From: Phoenix dactylifera | Lineage: Eukaryota > Streptophyta > Magnoliopsida > Arecales > Arecaceae | Length of the DNA: 64,000 nucleotides | Reading direction: 5' to 3' | Assembly: GCF_009389715.1 (NCBI RefSeq) | Contig: NW_024067666.1 | Coordinates: forward strand, 4,071,001 to 4,135,000 | Shown here: in pieces, positions 25,605-38,839 of the stretch | Layout: each line of letters begins with the position of its first letter | Numbering within the stretch: position 1 is the first letter of the stretch | Position numbers and translations under genes: made by a program | Notes under the pieces: generated by a model | Database searches by the model: none | What the model saw: the letters and a program-made list of their open reading frames with translations, nothing else | Told to the model about the DNA's origin: nothing

Positions 25605-28600
25605 TCATACCTGATTTTGCTGCTTGTCGACAGAGGTCTCAGGATCCCAAGCAGCAGCATCCCATTGCACAGGTTCACATGAGCTTGGTCCCCCACAAAT
25701 CCTTTTCTGAAGATGCTCAAGACTAGCCACCCGTTGCATGGAAGTAGTCCTATCCATCTTCCCACCAGCCACAGCACCATGCACAACATCCTCAACTGGA
25801 GAAGGGGCAATCTCAGGGATGCAGGTATTGATTCTTTGGTCATGTGATGGGGGCTGGAAAAAATGGTTTGGGTTATCTTGGATAGGGACAGCAGCATCAG
25901 CAGTTGCATCAGGCGGACTCCCACTAAAAGGCATGCCGTTTGTTGATATGTCAGGGATGTTCGGGTATATAGTACTAACACCAGTTACTCTCTTTACAGT
26001 TTCCTCCGCCATCTTCACCTGTATGTATATATACTAGCATGTTTACAAACATTTAACCAGATGGACCTATAGTTGAAGACAATTTCCATAAAAACTATTT
26101 TCATTGGAATTTTCATCAAGGAAAGCATCTAATAAAACACTAGCTGTTCGTTGTTCACAGTCACCATGAATCAGGACTATCAACAGGTTTGATCTTCATG
26201 ATTGAAAAAGCCTGCATCATCCATGCAGTTCAAGATATGTGATAGCTAGCCTGGATGAGTTAGTAGGCAAAATGATTAGAGTGCCAACCATGCTATAAGC
26301 TAGCAAGTTCTACAGGTAATAAAATCCGTTACTACATTTAACCAATCTAATGAGAGAAAGCCAACTCCACGACCACAAATTCCACAAGCCTGGTACATGC
26401 ATAACAGCTACATGAACCTCAACAGAAGGGAACTGAAAAATAGTCATTCTAAACACGGAGTCTCATATATAATTAGCTTACCTTAGCTCTCAGAGTCTCC
26501 ACATCTGCTTTTAGTACCCGATTATCCACAGCAGCGTCATTGTACTTTTGGTTGATATCAGTGAGACGTTTTAATAATGACGAGTTTTCAACTTTTAATT
26601 GTGAAACCTATGTAACAAATATGTCATTTAAGTCTAAACAAAATTACAGTACTGCTTGCAAATTATAAGAAACAGATTGATGAAATAAGACCTGTGTCTC
26701 AAGCTCACTCAAATGTGCTTGCTTCCTTCTCCTCGAGCGTCTTGCTGACTCTCGGTTTGAAAGCATCCTGGTGGCAAACAAATCAAATCGAATTTCCACA
26801 ATCAAATGAATTTAAAGCATTAGAAAAGCTAAACTTCTAGATGCCCTCACAACAAATAGTTTAACGATCAACAGTAGCAAATACCTATGACAACTTAAAG
26901 ATGTAAAAGCTATTACTGAAGCAGACGCATCGTCCCTGTGGATGATGCAACAAAGCATGTAGATATTTCATTTATGAATAACTGCTACTAACTGATCCAA
27001 CATAACTGGAGGTAAATAGTAATAAGAATAACATTTCAAATCACACATGCAGATATGTTAATTAAAATGCAACTTATCATGTGCTTTGTTTTAAACAGCG
27101 ATCAGTTGGTTCATTTACATGGAATAGAAGTTGACATCTAGTAAACTTGCTTTTCTCAGTATCGTGTTCTTATTGCTTGGACCTAAATGCACCATTATCA
27201 TCATTTCTATTTCCTACTCACAGAAGTGTTTTCATATGAACATTAATTTTTCAGGGATCCTGCAGAATGAACAAGATTCTGAATACCTAAACACAAAACA
27301 GTATAATGCACCAATCCTTGACACCCAAGAATTGCAGTGTTTATGCTTACATGGTCTAGAAGTATTCCGCACTTTTTTGAGAAAACAGATCACACTTGCA
27401 ACAGCTTTTTAAAGTGTCCTGACAAAAGAGAGCAGTTTATGATTTATGGAATGCACTCTTTGACTATGTCAACCAAGGTTCTAGGCAAGGCACCGGAGAC
27501 GTATCAATACCTTACTAGTTCGGTACAGTATGGTACGCACCCCATATCAAAATATTTCTCTAACCATTTTTCTCACTTTTTATGTAGGTACAGTTCAATA
27601 CACATCTCGGTACACCTTGGTACAGGATGGTACACCTTGATATGAGCCGGTATAGTGCTAGTGCATGTACCGATCTAAACTTGAATTTTGTACCGGTTCC
27701 CACCCAATACGATTCAGTACACACCATACTCGGTGATACAATATAGTATGGTAGAACATGGTTCTACGTACCAATACTAGTCCCTGCGTCGACACCCAAG
27801 TGATATGTATCTACCAAGTGCCAGTACGATTCCGATTCTAGGTGTCCAAATATAAGGGGGTTCCAAGTGATGGCTAGTATAGACCAGGATGGCCTGGTAC
27901 ATAAAAACCATGATGTCAAGTGTTCATGTGTGGTGACTTAAAGTGTCTAAGGTGCTTTTGTTAGTGTAATGCATTCTTGTGCCTCTATTGTTTTAATGTA
28001 ATATAGCATGAAATGCGAATTTGTCGACAAGAACTACAAATAGCTAGCATGATCTAGTGGCTGATTTATGTCGGTACATTTGTGAGTCCGAAATATCAGT
28101 GTTGTACAAAAGTGTTGTCATGCAATTTATATATATTATATACATATAGTCAAAGTGTTAACTACTTAGGCACATTGGTGCCAAGTAACTAGCTATTACT
28201 GCCTGAAAGATATTTCCATTTACTGAGGTCTCGTTTGTATAACTTCTAGTTTCCAGTTTTTAGTTTTCTAAAAACTAAAAACAGTTTCTATTTTTCTCCT
28301 TTTGAAAATTGAAAACCTCAAACTGGTTTTGTAGTAACTTGGGTTGTGTTTGGCAGTGGACACCAGTGGCAACAAAGGCAGCAGTGGTGGTCATGGGCAG
28401 TTTTGGTTTCAAAATTTTAGAAACCAAATTTTTTGGCTTCCACAACTTCTAGAAATTGGGATAAAATTTTTAAAATACTATAAAAAGAAATCAGGTAACT
28501 GAACACCATTCTTGCATCAGATTCTATGTTTTTGAAAAAAAATGGAACCTGGAAATGGTGCCAAACTGGACCTTAGTTAACTTGTCTAAAGCCTTAATTA

Positions 28601-31600
28601 AATCAAGCTGGCTTTAGGAAGCACCCGCACATGATTTATTAAGTTTTTATCCTTGCTAATGCAATTAGTCTTATGCATTTGACAGAAAAGTTGAAAATTG
28701 TTTTAGCTTCTCAACAACAAGAAAACATGAATGGTCCATGCAGTTGGCTTATTCATTTAGTGGATTCAATTAAACAAGCTGATAGCACATACCTCTCTTA
28801 TTCTATTTCATTCGCAATGGCAAAGACATTTTGCAAGCCAACAATAACTAATAGTGATGAGAACCGCTCTTAAAACCATATGTTAACAAATTTCACAAAT
28901 TACTATTCCTGCACAGCCCCACTCCTCCATTAACAATTCAAAACTCATAAAGATCGTTCCCTAGAGTTCAATAAGATTAGTAGAGGTCCATGCTGCAAGA
29001 ATGGGTTAACTCTGAGATCTGAAAAATGTATAACGTCCTATCCAATGATGCTTATGCTGCAGCTTTAAAAATCGACGCTTTTAATGTGGCCCTGACTGTT
29101 TAAAGTGGCGCATAACGTCATTGACAATATTCCACTGCCACATTCGATGATCAAAGACTGAATTCACAAAAAAAAAGAAATAGAAAAGACTGAATAATAT
29201 TTTACGTGATTTCACATATCAGTAAACTTAAAACCATTATTTATATAATATAATATCCTAAAATAGCAAGTAATGATTGACCGCTATGAAGCATGGTAAC
29301 AGATACAGGATGCACATTAACAAAGGTTAAAAACAGCCCTTCCCCATGCTTGAAGATATTGGGAAGCTATGTCCAGGAAGTATAAAGAGCCCTTAAAAAA
29401 AATATCCAACAAGTATTGGTATCTGATATAAAGAGCCCTTAAAAAAAACAAAATATCCAACAAATATTGGTATCTGATATAAAATCAGATGCAGACATGG
29501 CATGCAATTTGAAATATCTGTACTACCTAGGCTGACAGAAATCCTACCAAGTTCAATGCTCCAGGAGACAGATACCAATTAGATAGTTATATATTCATGT
29601 TTACCTCCTTGCACGTTTTGCATCAGCAGGCTCCATATTTTCTGTTGTTTCTGCTTCTCCTTCAAGTTCCTCATCATCTGACAGCTCTCTTGATGATCCA
29701 CTGGTAGCTGGCCTCCCTTGGACACCTAAGTTCTGCATGACAGGAGGGGCTGGACCTCCACTTGGTCCACTACCTGCTTTTTGTTGCACCTTAGAACCAT
29801 TTCCTGCAATGCATGGGTAAATGCAAAAGGGAAAGAAAAAAAATAATAGAAAGAAATAAAGAACAGAAATATCTAATGTTAGAAAAGACATTTCCATGCA
29901 CCCCAATGTGTTCACACAAAGTGGCAATCCACCAATAGCTAAGGATATGAGATAAAAAAAATATATGCCATTAACCAAACAATAACTAAATTGGAAAAAG
30001 GAAAAAAAAAAGGTATCATTTCAAGGATATGGACCAACTCAATGTATCTTATAGAAAACATATTGAATTTACCAAACTAAGTTTGATGCATAACTGCTTC
30101 TGCAACTCATTAACACAGAAAAAGACTCAAACAAATGTCAAGGCATAATACCATAGGCATGTGCATCTGATGACTGGCAATGTTTGGGGGTATAACAAGG
30201 TGGGGATTAGGTAGGTATTTACAGGGAAAGGATTAAACCTACTATTAAACAAATGTCAAGGCGTAATAATAAGGTGGGGATTAGGTAGGTATGTCAAGGC
30301 GTTTATCATTCAATACTTCCATCAAGAGTTCCAATATTAAACCTCTTCTTTGCCTAGTCTCATCAACCGCTACGTACGTGTATCTCCTACCACCGACATA
30401 CACCAAGAGAGGCCTTACTTGTATAATAATGTCGCAGCTTTAGTGTTGCCAGACAATAATATAAATAGGTCATGGTCCTAGCTTTTTATAAGTAGTTTCC
30501 ATAATCGTCGATGCTTCGGCATAAAATGTTTTTAAATCAATTAATATCTAAGATTAAGATGCCTCTCTTCATTGGTGAGATATAAATTTTTCTTAATTCT
30601 CTAGAATATTTAATTTTCCATCCTTATCTCTTCGACCAATTATATAACATCCTAGACTCAACAATGGGCCATCCTAGCATATTTTAGAGCTTTTTTGTTT
30701 TTCAATACACATGAGCCATTCAAATTCATAATCCAAACCATTCATCATGATTCACAAAATTTATAAGCAAAACTAACCAAACCTGATCAGCCCAACCCAC
30801 TAATTAGGTCAAGCTGGGCTGAAGTTTTATGACCATAGGATAGGCCTGGGCTTAGAAATCCCAACTCTACCCTAAGTTGGGTCAGGTTAGGACTAAGCAT
30901 TAACCCAACCCAACCCAATATATAAATAAACTAATATTTGTACTCCAAATAAGATAAGTATATCTTTTTTAACTAAATTTTAGCCCTATCGAGTTATAGA
31001 ATTGCATAAGTGCATCTAAATAAGATCTTAATCAATATAATATTAACCTAATAAGAATGTCCAAAACATTTCCTCAACCTTAAATTATCCTCACAACCCA
31101 GCATATCCTGATTAATCTGACTACACCTAGCCCAACCAGAAACTAAACCAAACCAACCCAAATTTAGCTTATGATGGGGTTGGGTTGCAAAAATTGCAAC
31201 CCCCATAGGAATAGGTTGGGTTAGTTTGGGAGTTGGATATATAAAGGTTGGGTTGGGTAAGGGCGACACCTCAACGCTATCCATTCCCCAACTCACCAGT
31301 GTTGCGGCCCTAATTTCAGTGGCTCTTACCTCTATTATCAAGCGGTGACTACGATAGGAAATTTTTAATGGTGATATTAGAGGTAAGGATTTGTTTTCCC
31401 TTTCTTTTTGGATAAATCCAAGAGTAATAAAGACTACATAAAGATAAGAACATAAATAAAGTCGTAAGTATAAAGAAGAGAAAAAATGCAGGATATTTAT
31501 GTGAGAAAGGATGATGGCTTCCAACGGAAATGGTAGAGAAAATATGAACAGAGTTGGCATTAACATGGACAAGCTCCAATAACAAGAAATGAGATCAATG

Positions 31601-34600
31601 ACCAACAGTTAGCAAACAACAACATCAATAGGTGAATGGAAGGGTGAAACTTTGGGATTGCAGGTTGTGCACAACAGAGACAATTATATTGTTTGCAAAA
31701 AGGCTGCGATGCTAGAATTATTTTAGAATCTAACTTCCTCTTGAAGTTTAAAGGCTTATCAGTACTCAGAGTTATTGATCTATAAATTATATTTTTGAAT
31801 GACTAGACCGGAAAGAGCAAATTGCAACCATCATTAAGAAGAATCCAGACCAGGAATTTTGGGTTCATATGTGTTAAGATATGTAGACTATGACGTATGG
31901 TGGGAATCATTGGTTTATGTGAACCGTCATGCATTTTTTAATCAGTCAAATCATTATCACTCATTTTATAACTACTTGATCAACAGATGAGACAAGGAGC
32001 ATTTAATTGTTCAAAATCATTTTTTAAAATATTGTATACCATATTATGGATTCTCAATTTGAATAACACATCAAACAGTTTGTTCTGATAAGATGTGAGC
32101 TCAAATCTTCTTGGTAGGATTCTAGGTGTACATCTCAAATTATCATACATGCATTTGTGTGTTCATAATTCTTGAGTATTGCCTCCTTTGCCTTTTTTAA
32201 ATCCTATTTGGCAATGCTCTATCTCCTTTTAACATCTTCCATAATTTCTTAAATCTTCCCATCGATTCTTCAGAACATCTATGTGGTTTATCTCTAACTT
32301 TTTTCCTTTCACATATTTGCTAACATTTGAATGTCACTAGCACCATCTTTTGAATTTTGAAATTTATTATGAAAATCATCAAACTATGCATACTCCAATC
32401 TACTTTCCAACTCTTTTGGAATTCTCATATCTTCAAAATCTTATGTATCTTATCCACTTCTCTGCATGTATATGCGCATCATTATGTAGCAATAGACTCT
32501 CTCAAAACTTCTGTACAACTTTAATGTTACATTATGCACCTTGTCAACTATGTTCCTGTTATATCCATCTCTTTTTTCCCGTGAAATCATTTTGATCAGT
32601 CATTTCTTGTATAAATCACTATTCTTCCTTAACTTTTATCTGCAACATGGTCAAATACATTGTATTGATCAACTATTCTTTGCAAGTTTTGCAGAGAGTT
32701 CTCATGTAGTAGCATAGATGTTATTCTGTAAAGATTTAAGGGCTCTCATATACACTTGAAAAATCACTACTTTGAATCAAATATAATATACAACAGGAAT
32801 GTGTAAATATAATTAAAAAATGTCTTGCAGCAACTTGTATAATTAATTTATGAAGAAACTACATCTTGAAAATGAATACCTAGGGCGGGACCTTGAGATC
32901 CCAGCTGTGAAGCATCCAAAGACTGCAATTTGGAGTCCACCACTGAAGAAGGATCTGGTGAATTTACCCCAGAACCCTGCAGAAACAAACAAAACCATTT
33001 CAGAGAAACAGAAGACCATCTGAGTGTTTCAAATGTACTTTGGAAGCATATACTTCCAGCGCGTACAGAGCACATCTCAGTGCAGGCCTCTTGCATGTGC
33101 ACATAATGCTGGACATGCACTCATCAAGTGAGCACATGCCCTTTTACCTCCAACTTCATGTTGGTCTTGTTGTTTGGATGCACAACAACAATGTACTACA
33201 TATTCTGAATTCACTGCTAAATAGTATACTATTTAAGTATATAGTAGAAATTTTTAACAAGATTATTCAGGGAGAGGAGAGTAATATAAACCAGCAAGGA
33301 ATATTTGATGCAGTATGCTCAGGAAACAGCATATTGTATGGTGATTGTGATGAATCATCTCCTGGGATAAATTTGGTTCTAGTTACAACAATCTTGTGGA
33401 AACCAAAGATGGAGATACCAAGTTGATCCTTGAAATTGACTGGCATGCTCTCCAACCATCCAGTCAAGAAAAATATGTTCTCTTGCAAAACACTTTTTTA
33501 AATGCTTATCACTTCAGAGGTTTCAAATGTGGTGTCAAGTTTATCTGCTGCCTCACATCATTATAACTATTACAAGAAATTATTGGTGTAACAAGATATG
33601 ATAAGTCTAATCTATATTTAGTGAAAAAGCAAAATAGCTCTTTTATACTTAAAAGCTCTTGCTAAGGGGCTAATATTCTATCTTATTCTAATCACAGCAT
33701 CCTCATATTTCTACAAGGGGAAGGTTTATCTTATAAGGATTTGCTTGGTATTAAGTTGTTCAGCAGCCACATTAAGGCTCACAATTAACTACTAAGATGA
33801 ACATTGCTCCTCGATCAATAGCTTCTTCGAAGGTGGCAACTTTTAAACTATCACAGGGGCAGAAACAAGATCTGAACTCACGGTTGAACCTTCAGTCCTA
33901 GTTCAACTCCAATCCTTGAACACAAGGGAATGCAAAAACTGCAATTTCTATTCAGTCTTTCCGAAACATTCAAACAATTATATTATAAATCGAACAACAT
34001 ACAACGACATTACACACTTAATGATATTCAAGATAAGGTGAAACTACTAGCATATAAACAGAAAATCAATCCCTTCACTATACAAACCAAATCCAAACCC
34101 AACAAGGGAAATTCTCGAAACATCCATACCCACCAAAATATTCTAATGTAAGATAATATTCCCAGTGTAGAGAGAAGTACCCAGTAACTCAATATAATGC
34201 CAAAATCAAGCAAATATAAATGACAAATAATAAAAGCAAATATTTGAGGAAGAAAACATAAGATCTAAAATATTAGATAGCTTTACCCGACACTGGGCGA
34301 CCGCGGCGCAGTACATGGCAAGCTTCTGCTTCAGAAGCGCTGCATACTCCTGGGGATCAACATCCGCGGGCGGATCGGAGGGCGGACGCTGGGGCGCGGC
34401 GGCGGCAACGACGGCGGGCACCTTGATCTCGCCCAGCTCGTCATCTCCTCCCGTCCCCCCATCCTTCCTCCCACCATCAGAACAATTCGAAGCAACAACA
34501 GAGGCAGGAGCAGTATTAGGGTTGTAATTAGGGTTAAGGTTAGGGTTGGGAGGGGGCGGGGGAGTGGTGCTGTGGATGGCGGCCTCCTCCGCCACCTCCA

Positions 34601-34748
34601 GGAACTTCTCGAAGTACCACTCGGAGGGGCTCCGATTCATCGGACCGCGTGGACCCCCGCCGGCGGCCGGCGAAGGAAGCCCCGCAGCGGCGGGGGAGGC
34701 GGCCCAGAAGGAATCGGATATCTCGTCCGCTGAGAAAACCCTCTCCAT
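25605..34748 (-). CDS. Group C bZIP transcription factor (Opaque-2/OHP/RISBZ-like)
   Basis: Six exons, all GT-AG: 34287-34748, 32880-32976, 29605-29803, 26692-26767, 26482-26607, 25605-26018. They join in frame to 457 residues. The N-terminus [15 protein letters not shown] is the start I know from group C bZIPs such as OHP1 and RISBZ. The first exon has proline- and alanine-rich stretches. The basic region [20 protein letters not shown] (about 257-276) contains the N-x7-R-x9-L spacing; intron 3 falls just before it. The zipper continues through [20 protein letters not shown] and [14 protein letters not shown]. The C-terminal part carries [15 protein letters not shown], also typical of group C. 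Known role: nuclear DNA binding at ACGT-type sites as homo- or heterodimer. An in-frame ATG 48 bases upstream (34796) would add a basic lead that the family lacks. Confidence 0.92.
27473..27912. mobile_element. GGTAC-rich repeat element, copy 1 (bZIP intron 3)
   Basis: A 440-bp block full of GGTAC, GTACCG and CGGTA motifs. Its ends are weak inverted repeats (CCAAGGTT on the left, AACCATG on the right), bounded by the direct repeat ATGTCAA at 27466-27472 and 27913-27919. The second copy at 43388-43548 has the same ends with a different 7-bp direct repeat. It looks like a nonautonomous DNA transposon. Confidence 0.65.
28223..28576. mobile_element. Tourist-like (PIF/Harbinger) MITE
   Basis: A 354-bp block with imperfect terminal inverted repeats (CTGAGGTCTCGTTTGTA on the left; the right end read in reverse gives CTAAGGTCCAGTTTGGC) and a TTA direct repeat on both sides (28220-28222 and 28577-28579). 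TTA is the usual PIF/Harbinger target. It lies in bZIP intron 3. Confidence 0.75.
29381..29480. repeat. Two-copy tandem repeat of about 50 bp
   Basis: The unit starting TATAAAGAGCCCTTAAAAAA and ending TATTGGTATCTGA occurs twice in a row with a few small differences, in bZIP intron 3. Confidence 0.85.
30131..30310. repeat. Short interspersed direct repeats
   Basis: AACAAATGTCAAGGC occurs near 30130 and 30248, and AGGTGGGGATTAGGTAGGTA near 30199 and 30271, in bZIP intron 2. Confidence 0.7.
30770..31280. repeat. GGTTGGG/CCCAACC-rich patch
   Basis: Dense CCCAACC motifs on the left and GGTTGGGTT motifs on the right of this stretch of bZIP intron 2 make it partly self-complementary. This matches the style of the small hAT-like elements in the window, but I could not fix its ends. 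Confidence 0.4.
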
Positions 34749-34749
34749 C

Positions 34750-35247
34750 TCCCCCCTCTCTTTTTTTTCTCTCCTCTTCCTCTCCTTAAAACCCACCTAT
34801 TCTAAGTTTATCCCAAATAAATTAATCCACGGCTATCTCTCACCTACTGTCCTCTCTCCGAGGAGATACGGGAATTGGAATAGCTTTTTTCTCTGGGAGG
34901 TAGGGGAGGATGGAGGTGCGTGTGATATTCTCTACCGAGACGAGAGCACTATGACCAAAAGACCCGTAAAGGCCACAGATTTCCTCGTTTCTCCCTCCCT
35001 CCCTCGCCTCTTATTCAGCTTTTTCTTTTTCTTTTCTTTTTTTGAGGGCTTCTCGTGCGGGTATCTCTAATCCCGGGTGCGATTCTTGGTTTGTCTGGGA
35101 TTCAGAATAAATAATTAGATAAGGTGGGGCCATGAATGGAGGCTAAGAAAGAGACGTAAGGAGAATGGAGGCTGAGAAATCTTCCTTTCTTTCTTTCCTT
35201 CCATCCTTCTTTCTTTTTTTTCTTCCTCTCCCCCTCCTCTTCTTCTT

Positions 35248-35278
<31 letters not shown>

Positions 35279-35380
35279 ACCAGCCACTCACATTAATCTC
35301 ACATGTACTTTACTTACTGTGTCAAAAAACAAAATACTCCACAATGATGAAGAAATAAGTACACAGTCGATCCAAAAAAT
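34750..35380. other. Upstream region of the bZIP gene
   Basis: Promoter-side region with CT-rich stretches and a CTT microsatellite at about 35237-35276. No TATA box stands out. Confidence 0.5.
35237..35276. repeat. (CTT)n microsatellite
   Basis: About thirteen tandem TTC/CTT units upstream of the bZIP gene. Confidence 0.9.
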
Positions 35381-35384
35381 CTCT

Positions 35385-35720
35385 CCGAAATGATGAGCAG
35401 CAAAAGAGACGACCTAATCAGCAGCTCTGTTCGCTTCCTGAAGTACATGGCTAACTTAGAAAACAACACACTTCTATAGTTACTGTCTAATATCCTCTAG
35501 AAGGAAATAATCGAAGACTCCGACCTCTCCTGTAGAATCCACCCTACCATCTTCATTGAGTCCCCCTTCAGGATGATGCATGCATAGAAGACACCCTCCC
35601 ATGCTACCCTAGCTCCTTCCTCAGAATAGATGACTCGAAAGTGCGTCGCCCACCGGTCACAATCAGTCTGGACCTATGATCCCTAATCACTGAGTGCCAT
35701 CTTTTGATAGGTAGGTGTCT
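35385..35720 (-). mobile_element. Diverged L1-type LINE tail (RNase H region)
   Basis: On the minus strand this stretch translates to pieces such as HVLQEANRAAD followed by VVSFAAHH, matching HVFREANGAADWVAAHAAHH of the LINE at 13007-13204, and LKGDSMKMVGWI, matching LEGDSATVIRWI. It is a 5'-truncated, older LINE remnant. Confidence 0.65.
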
Positions 35721-36599
35721 TCAATCAACAAAATCATTAGTTTCAATATTAACGATCCAATTTGAATTCTATTTATATTTATTTATTATTCCTCCAATAT
35801 TTTTTTCATTAATAATTATAATATATTTTTTCCAAAAAAAAATATATGGTATGAAGTATAGACTTCAATGAAAAATATTGATAGAAAAGCCACAAATCAA
35901 TGGTTTATCCCTTTGCATGGAGATTTTTATATTATAATAATATTTTTTGGGTTTATAAGATTACATTGCTAAACCATCTAAAAGGGAGGCATATCACGAC
36001 AAAAATTTGAGCACGTTGGCAACAACCAACAAGATCTTTGAGTTTCAAATTATGTGTTATTTATGGACACCTAATTGCTATGAGTAAATAACAAATTAGC
36101 AGAATAATTTTGCTATTCGAAGAATGATTACTAAAAAAGAGCAATCACCAAAAATGTCTTAGAATTGTAACCTTTTCTTTGTTTTCCCTTCCTAATGAAA
36201 ACAAAGCTTTCATGCTAGATTCATGCATCCCAAGAATAGCATGACTTTTTCTCCATGATTAATCTTCAAGATTCCTTTCTTTTTCTTTCCTTCTATTTCA
36301 ATTTTTGCAAAGAAAGATATCAAGGGGGTTTTGGTCACATAGAAAGGATATTTTGGGGGACCCAAAGCCGTATCTTTTTCGAAGCTAAGATTATTCCAAG
36401 TCATCAAGGAGAAGATATTATTGGAGACTGATATTTTTTTGGGGAAGCACCCAAATGAGAAGCCACGTATGTTCAATGATCCTTGCACTTGGAATATTTC
36501 CCCTTTAAATGAACCCTAACAAGAGCTAGACTTGTTCATCACTCTGTCTAGAAAATGAAATATGCAGACTAAAAAGGAAGAATCTTACAAGCAATGAAA

Positions 36600-36855
36600 G
36601 GCCGCATGAGTGGATCGCCTGGTGGGAGACTTGAATTCCTTTCAGGCAGTTTACGTCTCCAAATTAGCTAATAGGGTGGCTGACTGTATCGCCTTTTTTA
36701 TTGTTCGGCATTCTGGTGCAGTTCTATAGACTATTGATGTAGCTACTCCTTTATGTTTATGCTATTTTTTTTTTGATTCTACTGGCTGTACTCATACTAG
36801 AGTTGTTTGAGTTGCCGTTGTATAAAAAAATAATAAATAAATAAATAAATAAAAA
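36600..36855 (+). mobile_element. Possible LINE 3' tail
   Basis: Plus-strand translation gives SKLANRVADCIAFFIVRHSG, reminiscent of the end of a plant LINE RNase H domain. About 100 bases of untranslated sequence and an A-rich AAATAAATAAAT tail near 36830-36855 follow. It is short and diverged. Confidence 0.5.
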
Positions 36856-36859
36856 GAGG

Positions 36860-38132
36860 CTGCCCTATGTTCTGTCTAGGTATCTAACCACTGAGTGATG
36901 AGATTATAGTCATAGAGAAATTATTAGGTGGACCCATCAATAATGTACCTAGGATGAAGTCACCCTCTTTTTTCCTCTCTTTTTTTTTTTTTTTCTTTTT
37001 CTATATAGCAGCAATACACCCTAAGATAACTTGATACTAAGTCCACGATGAATCCAATCCATCTAATATTTTTTTTAACCATATTGCACATTGCTTCATG
37101 TCGCATGCAACGCATGATTAATACTGTTGCTAATCCTGAAGCGCAAGTTACTACGATTTATTTAAAAAAAAATTCTTCCCTCTATTTTTCCTCTTGGTCC
37201 AACTCGTAGAAATACATAGGTGGGTGTCATGGTTTCTAATAACCACCATGGTAGTATTATAACAATATTTAAGACCCTCGTTATGTTACACATGTACATT
37301 TTATAATAAATATTTGCATGCAAAACTTTATTTAGTAGTTATTATTGTTATGTAATCAAAATATCTCATGTTAGTTAAAAAGATTCTTCATTATATAATC
37401 CTGACATAATCGAGTAATGATTCAATTTGCTGGCTTTGGTTATAATGTCTAACGATAGTCATAATTAATATGTCAGCCATTACTTGTTACAAGATAATTC
37501 ATTAAAGGTTTGGAGCTTTGAAGTGAATCACTGATCACCAATCGTTAACCATGCCATCTTTTTTGGAGCGCCGCCATGGCAGCTGGTCAGCAGCCGCAGC
37601 TGTTTGGACCTTTAGATTCGAAGATACGTGATGCCAACGTTCAATCTTGTGCTGCCAAAATACTAGCCGGCAAAGACCATCGTTTGCACGTAATTGGTCA
37701 AAGAAATCTCCTTTGCCTCTTTATCTCTATGTCGAGATTCGAGAAGGATCAAATGAATCTGAGGGCCTTGCAACCTATGAGCAACGGGCAACCATGCCAC
37801 AAGGATCCAAACTGGAGAACGATTGGAAGCATGCATAGTTTTTTTTTTTTTTTAAGAAAACCAAAATATATATTATATTATTTTTGAATAAATACAACCA
37901 TGAGAATTAGCGTGTAAAACGTGCGAAAACGAAGCATTCATAGTTCAAGATAAGCTAAGGGAGTCCGACAAAGGTAGGCATTGATGGGCTAAAAATCTGG
38001 TGAGATGATGGTTTTGGTGGTGAGTTTCATTAAGCATTGGTGACGGTATAGCATTCATAAATTTTATAAGAAGGCAAGTCGTAAATATTTTACTTTCTTA
38101 GAGAATATGATCAGAAAGCAAGCACAAGGAAC
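36860..38132. other. Gene desert
   Basis: AT-rich with homopolymer runs. A frame of 103 codons at 37576-37887 starts with MAAGQQPQLFGPLDSKIRDA but shows no family features and runs into a T tract, so I do not call it a gene. Confidence 0.45.
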
Positions 38133-38140
38133 CTTATAAC

Positions 38141-38558
38141 TAAGGCTGCAAATAGGTCAGGTTGATATGTGGATTTGATCCGATCTGATCCAGTTAGATC
38201 CGAACTGATCCATGTTAAGGGACCCGTGGGATTCAATCAGCTTTAAAATTGAACATATTTCATTTTTCAGGCCAGGTCTGAATTTACTAAATTCGGACCC
38301 GATCAGATCCGAAAACAAAATGTGAATATATAAAAAGATTATAGTACCCGGATCCAAATTTTTTTGGGTTGGAACCGGATTATACATGGAATCGACCCAA
38401 CCTGAATGACCTATTGGGTCAAAAATTACAGACGTAGATCTGATCCGACCTAACCCGATCTTTTATTGGATTGGGTCTGGGTCCAAAATTAGAATCCGAA
38501 TAAGAAAATGGTTGGGTCGGAGTCCCTCTCAGTCCGACCTAACCCATTTACACCCCTA
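38141..38558. mobile_element. Small nonautonomous hAT element
   Basis: A 418-bp block bounded by a perfect 8-bp direct repeat CTTATAAC (38133-38140 and 38559-38566). Its ends form imperfect inverted repeats (TAAGGCTGCAAATAGGTCAG on the left; the right end in reverse reads TAGGGGTGTAAATGGGTTAG). The inside is rich in GATCCGA motifs in both orientations. An 8-bp target duplication with TA(G)GG-type ends is characteristic of hAT transposons. There is no coding capacity. Confidence 0.82.
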
Positions 38559-38800
38559 CTTATAACATGAGCCATCGGTCCATGCAATATATGAGTGGGA
38601 AAAAATTGCATGCCACTATAAATCCCTTCCACGCAGCCTATGGCATGATGTAATGTGGAAGATGTCTCAACTTTGACTCGACCAACCTTCACGACATCTA
38701 ATGAGCAACCCAATCCTAGCATCATGAGTAGAAACAGCTCCATCAAAGTTAATTTTAAATGACCCAGGTGGAAGTTAGCGGCATTCATCTAATTAACAAG

Positions 38801-38832
38801 ACATACATACATACATATAGATAGATAGATAT
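38801..38832. repeat. ACAT/ATAG tetranucleotide microsatellite
   Basis: Tandem CATA units followed by TAGA units. Confidence 0.8.
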
Positions 38833-38839
38833 GCAGGGT

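Noticed and set aside
37576-37887. Frame of 103 codons starting MAAGQQPQ
   Set aside because: No recognisable domain, ends in a T-rich tract, and no splice or conservation evidence.
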